This document shows positions 21,592 through 33,488 of a DNA stretch of 64,000 bases, in pieces. The notes under the pieces were generated by a model. It did not search any database. It had not been told where the DNA came from and worked only from the letters and a program-made list of their open reading frames with translations. Position numbers and translations under genes: made by a program. The DNA comes from Vitrella brassicaformis (Eukaryota; Sar; Vitrellaceae), in contig CDMY01000770.1 in NCBI GenBank assembly GCA_001179505.1, positions 62,001-126,000 of the forward strand, given 5' to 3'. How positions within the stretch are numbered: position 1 is the stretch's first letter; each line of letters begins with the position of its first letter.

Positions 21592-22716
21592 ATGCTGCGG
21601 TGGCTTCTCGTGGGTGTGTTGGTCGTATTGTTGAGTGAGAGGGAGAGGAGAGGTGCCGTGGGTCAGTTCACGACAGCCTGCCTCTCGGGCAATACCTTCG
21701 GACCTAGCGCTGAAGCCAGCAAAGACTGCCTGCCACGTGAGCACTCGAGGACAGGCTCCCTCCGTTGATCATTCTCTGTTTTGTGTGTGTTTCCAGCTGT
21801 CAACCCGTTGTTACAACTACCTGGATTTCCAGGCAGTGATAAACCCCTTTCGAGATGTGAACCCAATGCTCTGCTGCCCATCGTTGACCACCCCGAGCGG
21901 GGCAACTTCGGCCAGTGCCTCTACAATGAGAACGCCGAGCTCTTGCTGCAAATCCAACAGGAAATCGCCCTCAATGACAACTTGAATAATAGCAGGAGCT
22001 CAGATACGGCGGGTGACGTGACTGCGTCGGGCGAGAATCAGTCCATTTTGTGCGGGCAGCCCAGCGGCGTCAATCGCACAGACATCACTGATCTGGGAAC
22101 GGCAGCTCTCGGAAGGTACACACACGTGATTGGTCGTGATGGCAACGTCGGTATGCTGTCTGTCTGCCTGTCTGTCAGCTGCCCATCCGATAAGCCCATT
22201 TGTGCCCGCACGAGCGAGTCCCGCTTTTGCTACTGCATCAAGGACGACAGGGGTTTGTTTGGTGAGGCGGCCGAGGTCTCACATGGCGATGTCACCCTCG
22301 CCAAGGGTGTCGTCAGCGGCAAGCCATCGTCCCTGTGCCTCCCTCCTGAGCTGGATCCTTGCTTCAATGCCGTCAACCGCTTCGCCGTGCCCTTCGACTG
22401 TGCGGACAGCCTGCCTGTCGTCGAGAGAAGGGAAGACATTGGACCAGACCCAAGAAACCAGAGTTGGCTGCCGAACGAGCGGTTTCCAGTGCCGCAAGAG
22501 TCGACGTTCGCCCAGCTGGTGCCCGGCACTTATCTGTTTGAAGACGTGCACTCGAATGCCTACCTCGATACCATCAAGAACGTGGGCACCGGTGTGTCGA
22601 GCTGCATGAGGATCCAGGGCAAGAAGAATGATGATAGTGGGTTCGATGACTTCTTCTTGGACCTCTCGTGCGACACGACAGAGGGCGTCAGCGTGACCCT
22701 CCAATTCGACTGCCCC
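21592..22716 (+). CDS. Large secreted Cys-rich protein, array member C (cut by gap)
   Basis: Third paralogue. Exon 1 (21592-21736) encodes the signal peptide (MLRWLLVGVLVVLLSERERRGAVGQ) and FTTACLSGNTF. Exon 2 carries NPLLQLPGFPG and NFGQCLYNENAE. Exon 3, from about 22180, has CPSDKPICARTSESRFCYC, FAVPFDCADSLPVV, PGTYLFEDVHSNAYL, SSCMRIQGKKND and LQFDCP before the run of Ns at 22717. It matches member B closely up to that point. The sequence beyond the gap shows no further match to the family, so the remaining two-thirds is missing, misassembled or lost. Confidence 0.68.
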
Positions 22717-23016
22717 NNNNNNNNNNNNNNNNNNNNNNNNNNNNNNNNNNNNNNNNNNNNNNNNNNNNNNNNNNNNNNNNNNNNNNNNNNNNNNNNNNNN
22801 NNNNNNNNNNNNNNNNNNNNNNNNNNNNNNNNNNNNNNNNNNNNNNNNNNNNNNNNNNNNNNNNNNNNNNNNNNNNNNNNNNNNNNNNNNNNNNNNNNNN
22901 NNNNNNNNNNNNNNNNNNNNNNNNNNNNNNNNNNNNNNNNNNNNNNNNNNNNNNNNNNNNNNNNNNNNNNNNNNNNNNNNNNNNNNNNNNNNNNNNNNNN
23001 NNNNNNNNNNNNNNNN
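22717..23016. other. Assembly gap of 300 Ns
   Basis: Exactly 300 unknown bases interrupt array member C. By comparison with member B, about 2.9 kb more of this gene would be expected, so the gap length is unlikely to be the true distance. Confidence 0.95.
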
Positions 23017-23082
23017 CAGAGAGACCTGTATCTGAATCTGCGTCTGTGCCTGTCTGTGCGTCTGTGTGTCCAATCCCACCAG

Positions 23083-23295
23083 TTCCTGGTGGCGTCACCG
23101 ACTTTGTCGAGTTCGCCTGTTCGAGTGTGAGATCGCTGCTGCAGCTCAAGTGCAAGACGGTGGACCTCCTGCTGCGGGGCCTGGACGCCGACACACGCAG
23201 CCGGCTCGAGTCTGCCGTGCCTTCCCAACTTAGCAGCAGGAAGGGCACGACCATATTGTGCTTGCAGCAAGGCAATAAGCTCGTGATAGCTACAG
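23083..23295 (+). CDS. Possible orphan internal exon of an unknown gene
   Basis: On the plus strand a TG-rich, pyrimidine-rich tract ending in CAG (up to 23082) precedes an open stretch reading VPGGVTDFVEFACSSVRSLL, then KTVDLLLRGLDADTRSRLES and KGTTILCLQQGNKLVIATG. It ends at a GT donor (23296). The composition looks coding, but it has no counterpart in array members A or B. It may belong to a different gene joined here across the gap. The minus strand is also open, so orientation is not certain. Confidence 0.33.
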
Positions 23296-23739
23296 GTGTG
23301 TAGCGGCGTATGGGAATGGGCCAGCATTGATACGTGTGTACAGGGCCCATGGATGGGGTGAGACGGTGGGGATTGAGACGTTGCAGAAGCCCAGCTGGCT
23401 AGCTTGATCCCTGATCCTTGAGCTTGACTGTGTGTTGTGTGTTGGCGGCTGTATGCCAGGCGGGACATATTGGTGGATTGTAGCACAGCACACAGCACAG
23501 ACAGTGGGGGCGTTGTCTGTCTTGTGGGCTGCATGGTGACATTCATGTGCAGCTGCGTACCTGCCTGCTTCAATACGTGTTGATGAGCAGCTATACGCAA
23601 TTGCAATCACCGTTGGTATTCAGATCGATATCAACAGTGTCTATCGCCAAGTCACTAGACAGTGCATTCGTCCACCAACCATCCACATGCGATCGACCAG
23701 CCACATCCATCCATCCATCCACTTCGTCGCCTCACAGCT
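23296..23739. other. No supported gene
   Basis: Only short open frames are present. A further small exon of the orphan plus-strand gene cannot be excluded around 23560-23680. A CATC microsatellite lies at about 23700-23720. Confidence 0.3.
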
Positions 23740-26700
23740 TTAAGCTCGTCTTCTCAGAGTGCGCGTCTGCGTCAGCTCAAATGATGCGCCAGACAGCACC
23801 GCCAGGGCTGCACACAGTGCACCACACACACATATAGATCACCGACATGAACACAGCCGCGTGTGTGTGCCCTGCCCCACGCACGTACCTCTCTTCATGC
23901 TGTCGATCTCATCTGACCGCGCCTTCTGGCGGAAGTCGTAATTGTCCAGCAGAAAGTCACACTGACAGAGCGAGAGAGAGAGAGAGAGAGAGAGAACTGT
24001 CCAGTGTGCTTCTCCTTGTGTTTGGTGCGGTGTCTGTCTGGCCGACCGAGCTGTGCAGTTGGGCCTGATACTCGTGAACGGCCTGAAGCTGCTCCTTGGC
24101 AGCCTTGCGCGCATCCTGGACACATACATGAGAGAGATGTTGACGTGAAGAAGGCGTCAGATGGCCTGAGGCAGAACAGAACAGGTACCTTGCTCTCTTG
24201 AATCATGGCGAGAGACTCTGATCTGGCGGCCTCCTTGTCGACAATCGACTGACATTCAACACAACACAAACACAATACACAGATGGAGAGAGACATCCCT
24301 CCCTCCCTTCATCCATCCACCCCTCTCGTCACCTTTGAGTCTGCGGCCCTTTTGTCCTGTGCGTCGCCAATCATGGTGTCGTAGTCACGCTGCGCCGTCT
24401 CCTCGTCCTTCTTGGCCTCAGCCATCTGACACACACACACACATGGGCACATGTGAGGAAGGAGCCTGGTGTGTCTGGTCGGGTGGTGAGGCCATTACGT
24501 CGACGCCGAGTCCGGAGATCATTTTGGTCATGATGGACATGACGCCGCCCGACTGCTCCGTCTTGGTCTGGTAGGCGTCCCATGTCTCGGGGGGCGGGGG
24601 AGGCGCGTCGACACTGCCGCCTCCACTCTGCACTCACAGAGAGACACGCAGAATGTTTATTGGCTACATATGTGGATTGGATTGAACGTGCCTGGAAGAG
24701 TAGGGGGTAGGCATATGGCGACGGCGGAGAGGTGGTGGGGGCAGCCAACTCAGGATTGTAAAACTGATTCAACCTGCATACACACACACACGAGTCCTCT
24801 CTCTATCTGTCCCTTCACACACACACACACAAGCCCCAAGGCACCTGTCGGCGGCCTTGTTGAGTAGCGCCTTGGCCAGATTGAGTTCGCTCATTTCCTG
24901 TGTAAACTCCTTCTTCTCCTGCTGCCGCTGCTCCGTGGCATCCTTGACCGACTCATCGAGGTCCTTGATCTCCTGCGTGACAGTGGCAATCTCCTCCGTC
25001 AAGACGTCAACCTTCTCCTGAACAGCCGCAGACCGACACGCAGGGAGGGAGGGAGACAGAAAAATGGGCGAATGGGTGCATGACGGGGCGTGTGGTGTGG
25101 TGTGTTGTCTCCTGCCTTCAGCTTGGACAGTTTGGTCTCCAGGTCGGTGATTTGGGTCTCGGTGTCCTGAAAAGGAGACAGGAGAGAGGCGGACTCTTAT
25201 CCGGGCTGTCATGTGATGGGTCTGGTGTGGTGATCCTACGTCTTTCTTGTTTGCGTTCTTGTGGGTTTCGGCCACACACCAGTCCTTCTGCCTGCGGCAC
25301 ACAAGGCAATGGAACGGACGGACAATCATGAGGATGTGTGCGTGTGTGTGGATGGCCATGCTTACTTGTCGTCGGTCTTCTGTTCCTGCCCCAGGACACC
25401 GATCATCTTCTGTATCATCTTCTTGACGCCATCCATATTGATCGCACCTTCACACAGACACAATTACACACACACACACATACACACGGAGAGAGAGGGA
25501 GGGAGGGAGAGAGAGAGAGACAAAGGCCAGGATGTGTTGTGTTTGGGCGCAGGTGCAGTCATGTGTAGCCATACCGACCTGATCGCACCCTCATGGCCAG
25601 GGCGGCCAGCTGTGGTTTCTTGAACTCCTTGGCCGTGTCCATCAGCATCTCATACGCACTCTGCCGGGGGTTGCTGCCCGTCTGCACACAGATGGACCCT
25701 TGGTAGCATCTCCTCGCTCCGCCCACCCATCTGTCGGTCTTGTACGTACCTGTATGAGTGCGGGTGCCTCCTCCTGGTTGGGTGGCGGGAGTGTCTTCTT
25801 AAACAGGTCCAGTGCATCGTCATCGTTGAGAATCTTGATCGTCTCTGGAGGAACGAGGAAAAGGGAAGCATCCGGCAGATCCATCCCAAAGCCCACGCAT
25901 ATTTGTTCTCCTTTCTCGGTGTGCGTACCCGAGATTGCGGCCATCTCCTGTGCACGAACCTTCTGGCGGTCCTCCCTGCGACAGAGGGGCATCCACCCAT
26001 GCCCATACGTCATGTCGATGTGTGTGTGGTAGGCACCTACCATTCGTCAGCTTTGGTCTTGCAGTCGGTGGCCATGTTGGCGACGAACTTCTTGTTCTCC
26101 TCCAGAGACCGCTGCACACACGCGAAACGAGAGCAGAGGCGTGCTGAGTGATTGAGTGGAGGCTATGTATCCTGTCCTCGCCGACCGTGGTGTCCTCAAT
26201 GTCGTCTTCGCTGTCTGCGAGTATCTTGGTTGCGTCCGCCAGCTGCACCTGCTTGCTCTCCACCGCTTTCTCGGCTGCCATAATCTCCTCATTCTTGGCA
26301 GCCGTCAGCTCTGGATGTGCACAGTGTCACACAGAGGGCGGGCGCAGAGAGAGACACACACTGACAGGCGAATGCGGCAGCTTCACCCCATCTCTGGCCG
26401 ACCTTCGAATGCCGCCTTCGCTTCCTCCTCCTGAGAATCGAGACACGAAGGGTTAATGATGTGGTGTGGGCGGGCATCTCTGTCTCTTTCACGTGTGTGA
26501 CGGCTCCATTGAGGTCCTTGTCAAACTCGGCCAGCATCTGCTTCAGTATCCCAAGGATCTCACCTGACTGCACACAGACGACAACAGACACAACAGACAC
26601 AACAAATCAACTGCATAGACACCCTCCTGCATGTGATGTGGTAATGGGGGCCACCCACCTGTGCGGCATATCCGCCCTTCATGTTGGGTTGCTGGATGAA

Positions 26701-27686
26701 GGAGTTGAGCAGCTGACGCTCATCCATCGACAAGTTGCTGCACACACAACGACACGGCCATCAACAGATCCACAACATGACCATGGAGGTCTCTGCTCTC
26801 CTTGTGTGTACCTCATTCGCGTGATGGCGTTGACGCGGCGAAGGGTCTGCGCCACACTCAGGAAGGCGCCACCCATCCCTGCAGCACCAACCAACGAGTT
26901 ATGCTTGCTGGGGCGAGTGGCTGGCTGCCGACCTTTTTCAAGTGCGGGGATCGCCTTCTGCAGTGCTGCAATGCTCTCCTGCAGACGAAGAGAGGACGGA
27001 CAAGGAGAGAGGAAAAGGCGGATCAGCTGCAGGAAACGACCGTACCTTGAGATCTCCCGACTCCTGTGCGAACTCAGCGGCTTCCTTCTCACGAATGGAT
27101 GTCGCCTCTGAGACCGCTTGACGGTCCTGTGCAAAACGCACAGTGCAAAGAAATGATATGAGCACAGATCTATCTCCCTCTCTCTCACCTCTTCGATATC
27201 TTTCTTGTGTTCCTCTATCTCCTGCGTGAGCCGTGTCTTGGCGGCCTGGGCCTCCTTAACGTGACCGCCGAGCTCCCTGCACACACAGAAGGAAGGCATC
27301 CCAACTGTCCTGGCAGTCCATCCCTCTCTGCGTTTCTCCCACTCGAGATGGGTCTCGGCGTCTGCGATCTGTTTTTCCAGCTGGGCAGTGCCCTGCAGCA
27401 CACCCACACAGATCAGATCACCCCTCACAGTGGTAGATCTGGCCACTGACGCCTCCCTTGGCCCGACCTTTTTGCAGTAGCATTCAAACTTGTTGTACAG
27501 CTTCTCCTCCCTCCTGCCTTCCTCCTCGGTCTGCTTCTGCATCTCCTGCAGCAGCCGGACCACCTTGCGGATGGGGTTGTCTCCCAGCCCTGACGCTGAC
27601 GTCAAGCGAAGGCGGCTGCAGTGCGCCGGGGACATGAAGAGACATGCGGAGAGGAGCAAGATCTTCACAGTGAGCAAGGCCTTCAT
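23740..27686 (-). CDS. Secreted coiled-coil protein
   Basis: A long, many-exon minus-strand gene. It begins with a signal peptide (MKALLTVKILLLSACLFMSPAHC), followed by NPIRKVVRLLQEMQKQTEEE and LYNKFECYCKK. That opening resembles abundant dinoflagellate-type coiled-coil proteins (R.LQ.M...E.E...E..Y.KF.CYC); this comparison is from memory. Exon after exon then encodes charged heptad-like helices, for example EEIATVTQEIKDLDESVKD and AEAKKDEETAQRDYDTMIGD, with breaks rich in Pro and Gly (PPPPPETWDAYQTKTEQSGG). The last exon reads LAVLSGASFELTQTRTLRRR and stops at 23740-23742. I estimate 800-900 residues. It is likely a structural filament or matrix protein entering the secretory pathway. It lies head to head with the SNF2 gene. 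Confidence 0.65.
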
Positions 27687-27770
27687 TATGATCCCGTCAG
27701 CCTTCAGGGGAAAATCGGCTGCAAAAGGCGAAAAAAGAAGTCGGCCAGGTGGATGGGGGCGAGCTTGTAA
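27687..27770. promoter_or_regulatory. 84-bp divergent promoter region
   Basis: The ATG of the coiled-coil gene (27686, minus) and the first ATG of the SNF2 gene (27771, plus) are only 84 bp apart. An A-rich stretch (GCAAAAGGCGAAAAAAGAAG) sits in the middle. Shared promoter use is inferred from distance alone. Confidence 0.45.
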
Positions 27771-30700
27771 ATGCCTTCACCACCAGAGATGAGCGATGCC
27801 AAGGAGCTTGACCAGCTGCTGACCCCAGGTCCGTACGAGCAGCTGTACCACAGATGCGAAATCGACGCTCTCATCCGCAAGTGGACATCGCACGCTGGTC
27901 GGACTCCCGGCGACGGGCAGCGCACGCCGCCCTCGCCTTCGCAGCACCTCTATCTGCCGCCCACACCCGGCCCGGCCTCCGCCAACGCCAATGAGCCCGT
28001 CCGCACGACAACACACCGGTCCGTGCTGCCGATATCGGCTGTATTTCTTGCTGAAGAGCTGCTGCGGCAGGTGCTCCAGGGATACGAGGACGTGCCGTTT
28101 GATGAGGTTCGCAAGATGGCAGAGGAGCTCGGGGGATGTGGCGGCGCTGCCGAGGAGCCCGTGCGCCGCACTGCCAGGATGGTCTTTGATGACAGCCTGG
28201 ATGAGAGGGACCTGATGCCGCCGTCGCAGCATGACGACGACGTAGACCAGCCGCCGGGCGATGCGGTGGACCGACATGAAGAAGGTGGTGGGGATGTGGG
28301 AGATGAGGCCGATGAGCTGGGCGGCAGAGCTGAATCGCTAGAGAGTGTCGAACCTTCTTACTCTGACCATCCGGACCATCCGGGAGTGGAGGCTGCGGCG
28401 GGTGGTGGGGCTCCAGCACGCCAGTCTGTATCGCCTCTCCCCCTCAGCCCCTCTCCCTCGCCCTCTCCCTGTCCCCCTTCCCCTGGCGCGCCTCTGGCCA
28501 TCTCTGACGAGCCCTTTGTCCCCTTCACCCAGCTAGATTCCCCTGTTTACGGCTCGCCCTTCGGTGCGGGTGAAGCCGCTCTGCAGCAAGACGAGGTCCT
28601 CGATGGCTTCGACGTGGACGACTCGGACCAAATCGCATACGACGACGACCCCTACTCGACCGAGAGATTCCGCATCGTCGGCGAGTTAGAGGCAGAGGCA
28701 AGAGGGGACGAGATAGAGGAGGAGGAAGAGGAGGTGCATGAGCGATCCCAGGCGGCCAGTGGGTTTTCTGGCGTCTTCAACAACGCCGGTGTCCTTGACA
28801 GCGAACCGCTGGCCTTCATCTCGCCCACCCCCCCAAACCCTGACCGCAGCGGTGGCCCTCCGTCCTTCGGCGCCCCTGCAGTCCCCATCCCTCCCCTCAC
28901 GCCACCCGAGAGCCAGCACCAGCAGGACGATGATTGCGATGAGCTCACAGAGGGAGAGGACAATGGCGACGATGACGGACAGGAAGCCCCCCGGGAGCCA
29001 GCCGAGGACACGCCCAAGTTCGGCGGCTCGGCTGCCACGCCGCATTCACTCACGGATGTGTCAGACGGGGAGGCAGAGGGAGGGCCGCGGGAGCGCCCGC
29101 TCCTGTCCAAGTCGCGGCCTGTGTACCAGCCGCTGCGCATGGGGGCGAGGAAGTCGAGTGCGCCCCGTCGGAAGAACCTGGTGCAGGGGTTTGCGTGTCT
29201 GCGTGAGGGCAAGCCACGGAGGCGCCGTGAGGGGCTTATCGACACATGGAGGGATGGAGAAGGGGAGACGGAACACGGGGATGGGCGGAAGGGTCTTAGG
29301 AAGAAGCTGTTCGGGTGAGTCGATGGAGAGGCAGGATGAACAGACAGTATGAATGCCCTGTCTCTCTTTCCTCTGTTGTCTGCTGCAGTTATCAGGAGGT
29401 GGCCTTGGAGTGGATGATCCAACGTGAGGAGGCGGGGGTGACATACCCGTCGGGGCCCATCGACGAGTGCAGAGACTCGGCTCACTTCTACGCGCACAAT
29501 ATCCGGGGAGGTGTCCTCGCAGACGCGACAGGTGGGTGCATCGCGTCGCCGTCGTTCGTCCATGTGGAGTGTACACGCGTGTGCGTGTGTGTGTGTGTGT
29601 GTGTGTCAGGTCTTGGCAAGACGATAGTGACGATAGCATTGATCGAGCAATGCCAGCAGCCGGGGCCCACTCTCGTAAGCGCTCCACCAGACCATAATGG
29701 CCCGCAATCCGTTTCTTGTCGTCAGGTTGTGTGCCCATCCAACCTGGTTGACCAGTGGGTGTCTGAGGTCCGCAAGTTCGCCCCTCAGCTGACGGTGCGG
29801 TCGCTCAAAGGTCCGTGTTACGGCAAGGACGGAAGAAACCAGCGCGCAACGAGCAGTGTTGGCTTGGCATTGTCTGTGTTGTTATCATCAGGCCCCAAGA
29901 AGCTCCGTCCCGGTGTGACGCAGCTGCAGAGATATGACGTCATAGTGGCCTCCTACAATCAGATCATAGCCAAGGTGAGAGAATAGCAATGCCCGGCCAT
30001 CCATCCCAACACACACACGTGCACATGTCTCCCGGCCGTCACCAGGATCACGACCCTCCCACCGACGTGCCACCCCTCAGCAAGACTCCACACCCAGAGT
30101 ACTCAGCTGACGCGGACTCGGACGATGCCGACCGGCCCCATAAGCCACCACCGCCCGTCACGCCATCCCGCTGGACCAAGAAAAAGACCAACAAGGGCAA
30201 AGGCGGCATACCCATTCCTTGCTCCATCGCAGCCAGCCCCTCCCCTTTGACCCACTCGAGGAAGGTCAAGACCTTCCGCAGGCTGCGGCCGGCCAGTGCG
30301 GTCGACAGGCCACATGAGACCAAGAAGAAGGCCAAGGCCGTCCGCAAGAAGCCCTCGAGCGACAGCAGTGACGACATCGAGGAGTGCGGCAGCAGCGATG
30401 GTGACTCTGAGGGGGCGAGCGACGCGGGGGGCAAGGGGGCGGCGGGGAAGCGGCGGCCTTTCGCTGCCAAGCCCAAGGGCGGCAGGCGGGGTCCCCCCGG
30501 TGTGTCTGTGTTCCACCTGATGGAGTGGCTGCGGGTCGTGCTCGACGAGGCGCACCTCATCTCAAACGCCAGGTGGGTGACCAACACACCAGACCCGAGA
30601 CACAGCACACGCCTCTCTCTCTCCCTCTCTCTCTCTCTCTCTCCCGTCCCTGCGCTCAGGAGCCAGCGTGCCAAGGCGGCGTGCAGCCTGCGGTCTCGCT

Positions 30701-32294
30701 ACCGGTGGGCTCTCACAGCCACGCCCTTCATCGGCTGTGGGGACGGCTGCTGGTCCAGAGGCAAGAAGAAGCGCCCCACGCTGCTGTCTGCGAGGAACGG
30801 CTCGACCGGCTCGCAGGTCTTTTGCCGCGTCAACAGGAGCGTCATGGCGTTTCTGGGGTTCCCGCAGCCGACCAAGGGGACCCCTCCGTGCAACGAGGCG
30901 GATATGTGGCAGATCGTCACTCTGAGACGTAGCAAGAAGGAAGTAGCCGAGTAAGGAGGGAATACACAACAAAATGGCGGCACACGGACAAGTCGGGCAG
31001 CCAGCTGCTTCTTATTGTGTCGTTCGTTCATGTGTGTCAGGTTGATGGATGATGAGGTGGCACTGCCCGACATGGCCTACTCTGTGCAGCTGCTCGACTT
31101 CGCACACCCAGACGAGGCCCAGCTGTACTCCCACATCGAGGAGTGCGCCCTCGCCCGACACACGACACCGCAGCACCAACACCAGCACAGCCCCACCAAA
31201 GACGGCACCCGCCTCAAACACAAGAAGCCACAGCCACCACAGCCACCCTACGTGACCCTCAACCCTCTCGAGTCGCTGCTGCGTCTGCGGCAGGCCTGTC
31301 TCCACCCATCCCTCGTCGACCAATGCAGAGAAGAAGACGAAAAGCCCCCACGGGTGATCCGCATCAGCACACTGGCCCTCAGGCGCATGCTCGAAGAGCA
31401 GAGGGGCCAGCGGAAGGCCTCCGGTGGTGTGGTAGAGACACAAGGGGCGGGGGAGAGGGTGGACGTCAAGAGTGAGGGGTTTGTGAGCAGCAAGGTGGGG
31501 GCGCTGGTGGGCGAGTTGGAGCGGGTGTGGGGGGAGGGGTCGGCGGTGGCCCGCGAGAAGGTGGTCGTCATGTCGCACTTCGCCAGCTTTCTGAAGCTGC
31601 TAGAAAAGAACCTCAACAAGCATTTCGGGTGGGTGGGTGTGTCTGCGTGAGTGCGGGTGTCTCGCCTTGGTAGGTATATCTGTTTTTGTGCGTTGTTTGT
31701 TGGGTGTCAGGTTGGGCGGTTGTGGCGTCTGTGTGCGTCTTGACGGCAGCGTCACCCCCATCGAGCGGCAGCTGAGGCTGCATCGACTCAAGAGAGACAG
31801 GTGACACAGACACGACCCCCATATATGACATGTACACATCTGCCTACCTGTGTGTGTGGGTGCAGTCACATATCGGTGTGTCTCCTATCGACGACGGCCA
31901 ACCTGCAGGGCATCAACCTACAGGTCCACACGCACATTGCGAGACACACACACACACACGTCCATACACCAGGCATGTGTGTGTGGGTGTGATCTATGCA
32001 TCATCAGGCTGCGGGTCGTCTGTATCTCTGTGAGCCATCCCTCGGTGCCGATCGGCTCCAGCAAGCCATCGGCCGACTCGTGCGCATCGGGCAGACACGG
32101 TGACCAAACAACCATCCCACCTGGAGGCCGTGTTGATATGTGTGTGTGTGTGTGTGTGGTGCAGGTCGGTGATTCCTGTAGTCGTGTTCGCCATGCGTGG
32201 CACTGTTGAAGAGCGCATGATGGATGAGGATCCCTTTGGCGAGCGGCAGGCGCAGACCGCCTCGGCAGCAGACAGCGATGACGACTTTCGGTAG
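27771..32294 (+). CDS. SNF2-family DNA-dependent ATPase (RAD16/HLTF/SHPRH-like)
   Basis: This is a nuclear chromatin or repair remodeller. The start is ATG 27771 (or 27786). The first exon encodes about 500 residues that are acidic and disordered, rich in Pro, Asp and Glu. The helicase core follows: YQEVALEWMI, Walker A ADATGLGKT (split by an intron after ADATG), VVCPSNLVDQWVSEV, YDVIVASYNQI, Walker B/DEAH VVLDEAHLISNA, and motif III LTATPF. Next are TLRRSKKEV, LRLRQACLHPSLV, VVVMSHFASFL, LLSTTANLQGINL, and motif VI QAIGRLVRIGQTR. A basic, disordered insert (about 30050-30500) separates motifs Ia and II. RAD16 and HLTF carry a RING domain between the lobes; none is visible here. The C-terminus is acidic (SADSDDDFR) and stops at 32292-32294. 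Confidence 0.85.
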
Positions 32295-32480
32295 ATAGCT
32301 ATAGCTAGTCGCCCGTGTGCAATGTGATCGTGATCGAGAGCTCTCGCGTACATGGACCATTCTTGTACATGAAAGTGCCCATTCCAACACACATCAAGTC
32401 ACCGGAAAGTCACGAAACAACTGACAGACAGACAGACAGACAGACAGAGGGCACCAGGCCTGCCTACATTGTCCGTCCCA

Positions 32481-33402
32481 TCAGATAACGCGCGCTGCCG
32501 CAATTGCGAGCCAGAAGGCAGACATGAGAATCGCCGACAACACATGAATGCGGGCCCACTTCTGCCGCTGGCTGCCTTTCCGCGCATCCAGGTTCAATAT
32601 GAATACGCAGCATCCAATCAGGGGCAGACCGAGCGTCGCCAGGAGCAGACACTGCACACACAGATCCATGCCGTATGCGAAAGAGACATATATACAGACA
32701 GTGAGGGAGACAGAGAAACATGTTCACCTGTATGCAGACGACTGAGCCTTCCTCGACCAGTGCCTCCGGGTGTTTGTCTCCCACTCTGGCCGCCACCGCC
32801 GGATACGGCAACTCCGACCCGTCGCTTTTCAGGAAGACCGACTCTTTTATCCCACCCGTATACAGCCGGAACATGTTGTTCCACCGGCCGCTCAGGGACG
32901 ACCGCACCGGGTGGTTCCTCGCAGCTGTGGACGCGTTCTGAGGCCTGGCCTTGGTTTGGGGCTGGGTCTGCTTGTTCCCTCTGGCTGCCAGCTCTGGGAT
33001 GATGTCCGTGGCGCTGATGCGCGGCGCCTCTGTCCTCTGTGAGGGGGCCGTCATGTTGGATGCTGATGGCTGGTTGCTGTCGTCACCGCTGAACCGGAGC
33101 GAGCGGGAGACGTCGCCGGCGTGTGCCTTCGGTTGGGCAGTGAGCCGCATGCTGCTCGATTCTGCCGTGGGGGTCATCTGCTCTGGTGACACTGTCTGCC
33201 CGTATCCATATCTCTCGTAGATGGACAGAAGAGACGACGGGTGTCGCGGAGGGGAGGGAATGACGAACGCGGCTGTGGCCGACACATTCTCGAGCTTTGG
33301 CTGGTGTGGCTCGTCAGGGCTCACTAGCATTTCATCCTCATCCCCGGATGCAGGGGGCACAACAATGCTCTGCGATGAAGACAGAGGCAGGTTGAACGCC
33401 AT
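32481..33402 (-). CDS. Membrane protein with disordered N-terminus and hydrophobic C-terminus
   Basis: Exon 1 (ATG 33402) encodes about 225 residues that are mostly disordered, with Ser/Pro/Thr-rich stretches and PPASGDEDEMLVSPDEP. It ends in a more ordered part, LSGRWNNMFRLYTGGIKESV. A GT-AG intron of about 90 nt, with CAGA repeats, leads to a last exon encoding two hydrophobic helices (CLLLATLGLPLIGCCVFIL and VLSAILMSAFWLAIAAARVI) split by the basic RKGSQRQKW. The stop is at 32481-32483. The pattern suggests a small integral membrane protein with a long cytosolic N-terminus. No family was recognised. Its start is 86 bp from the divergent secreted-protein gene. Confidence 0.55.
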
Positions 33403-33488
33403 CGGGGAATGGTCGCCCGTGGCCCCAAAGATGGTCTTCGGGGGGCGCCGGCGCGACCGGTGCCTCTTCCTCCCTCCCCTTCGCAGGC

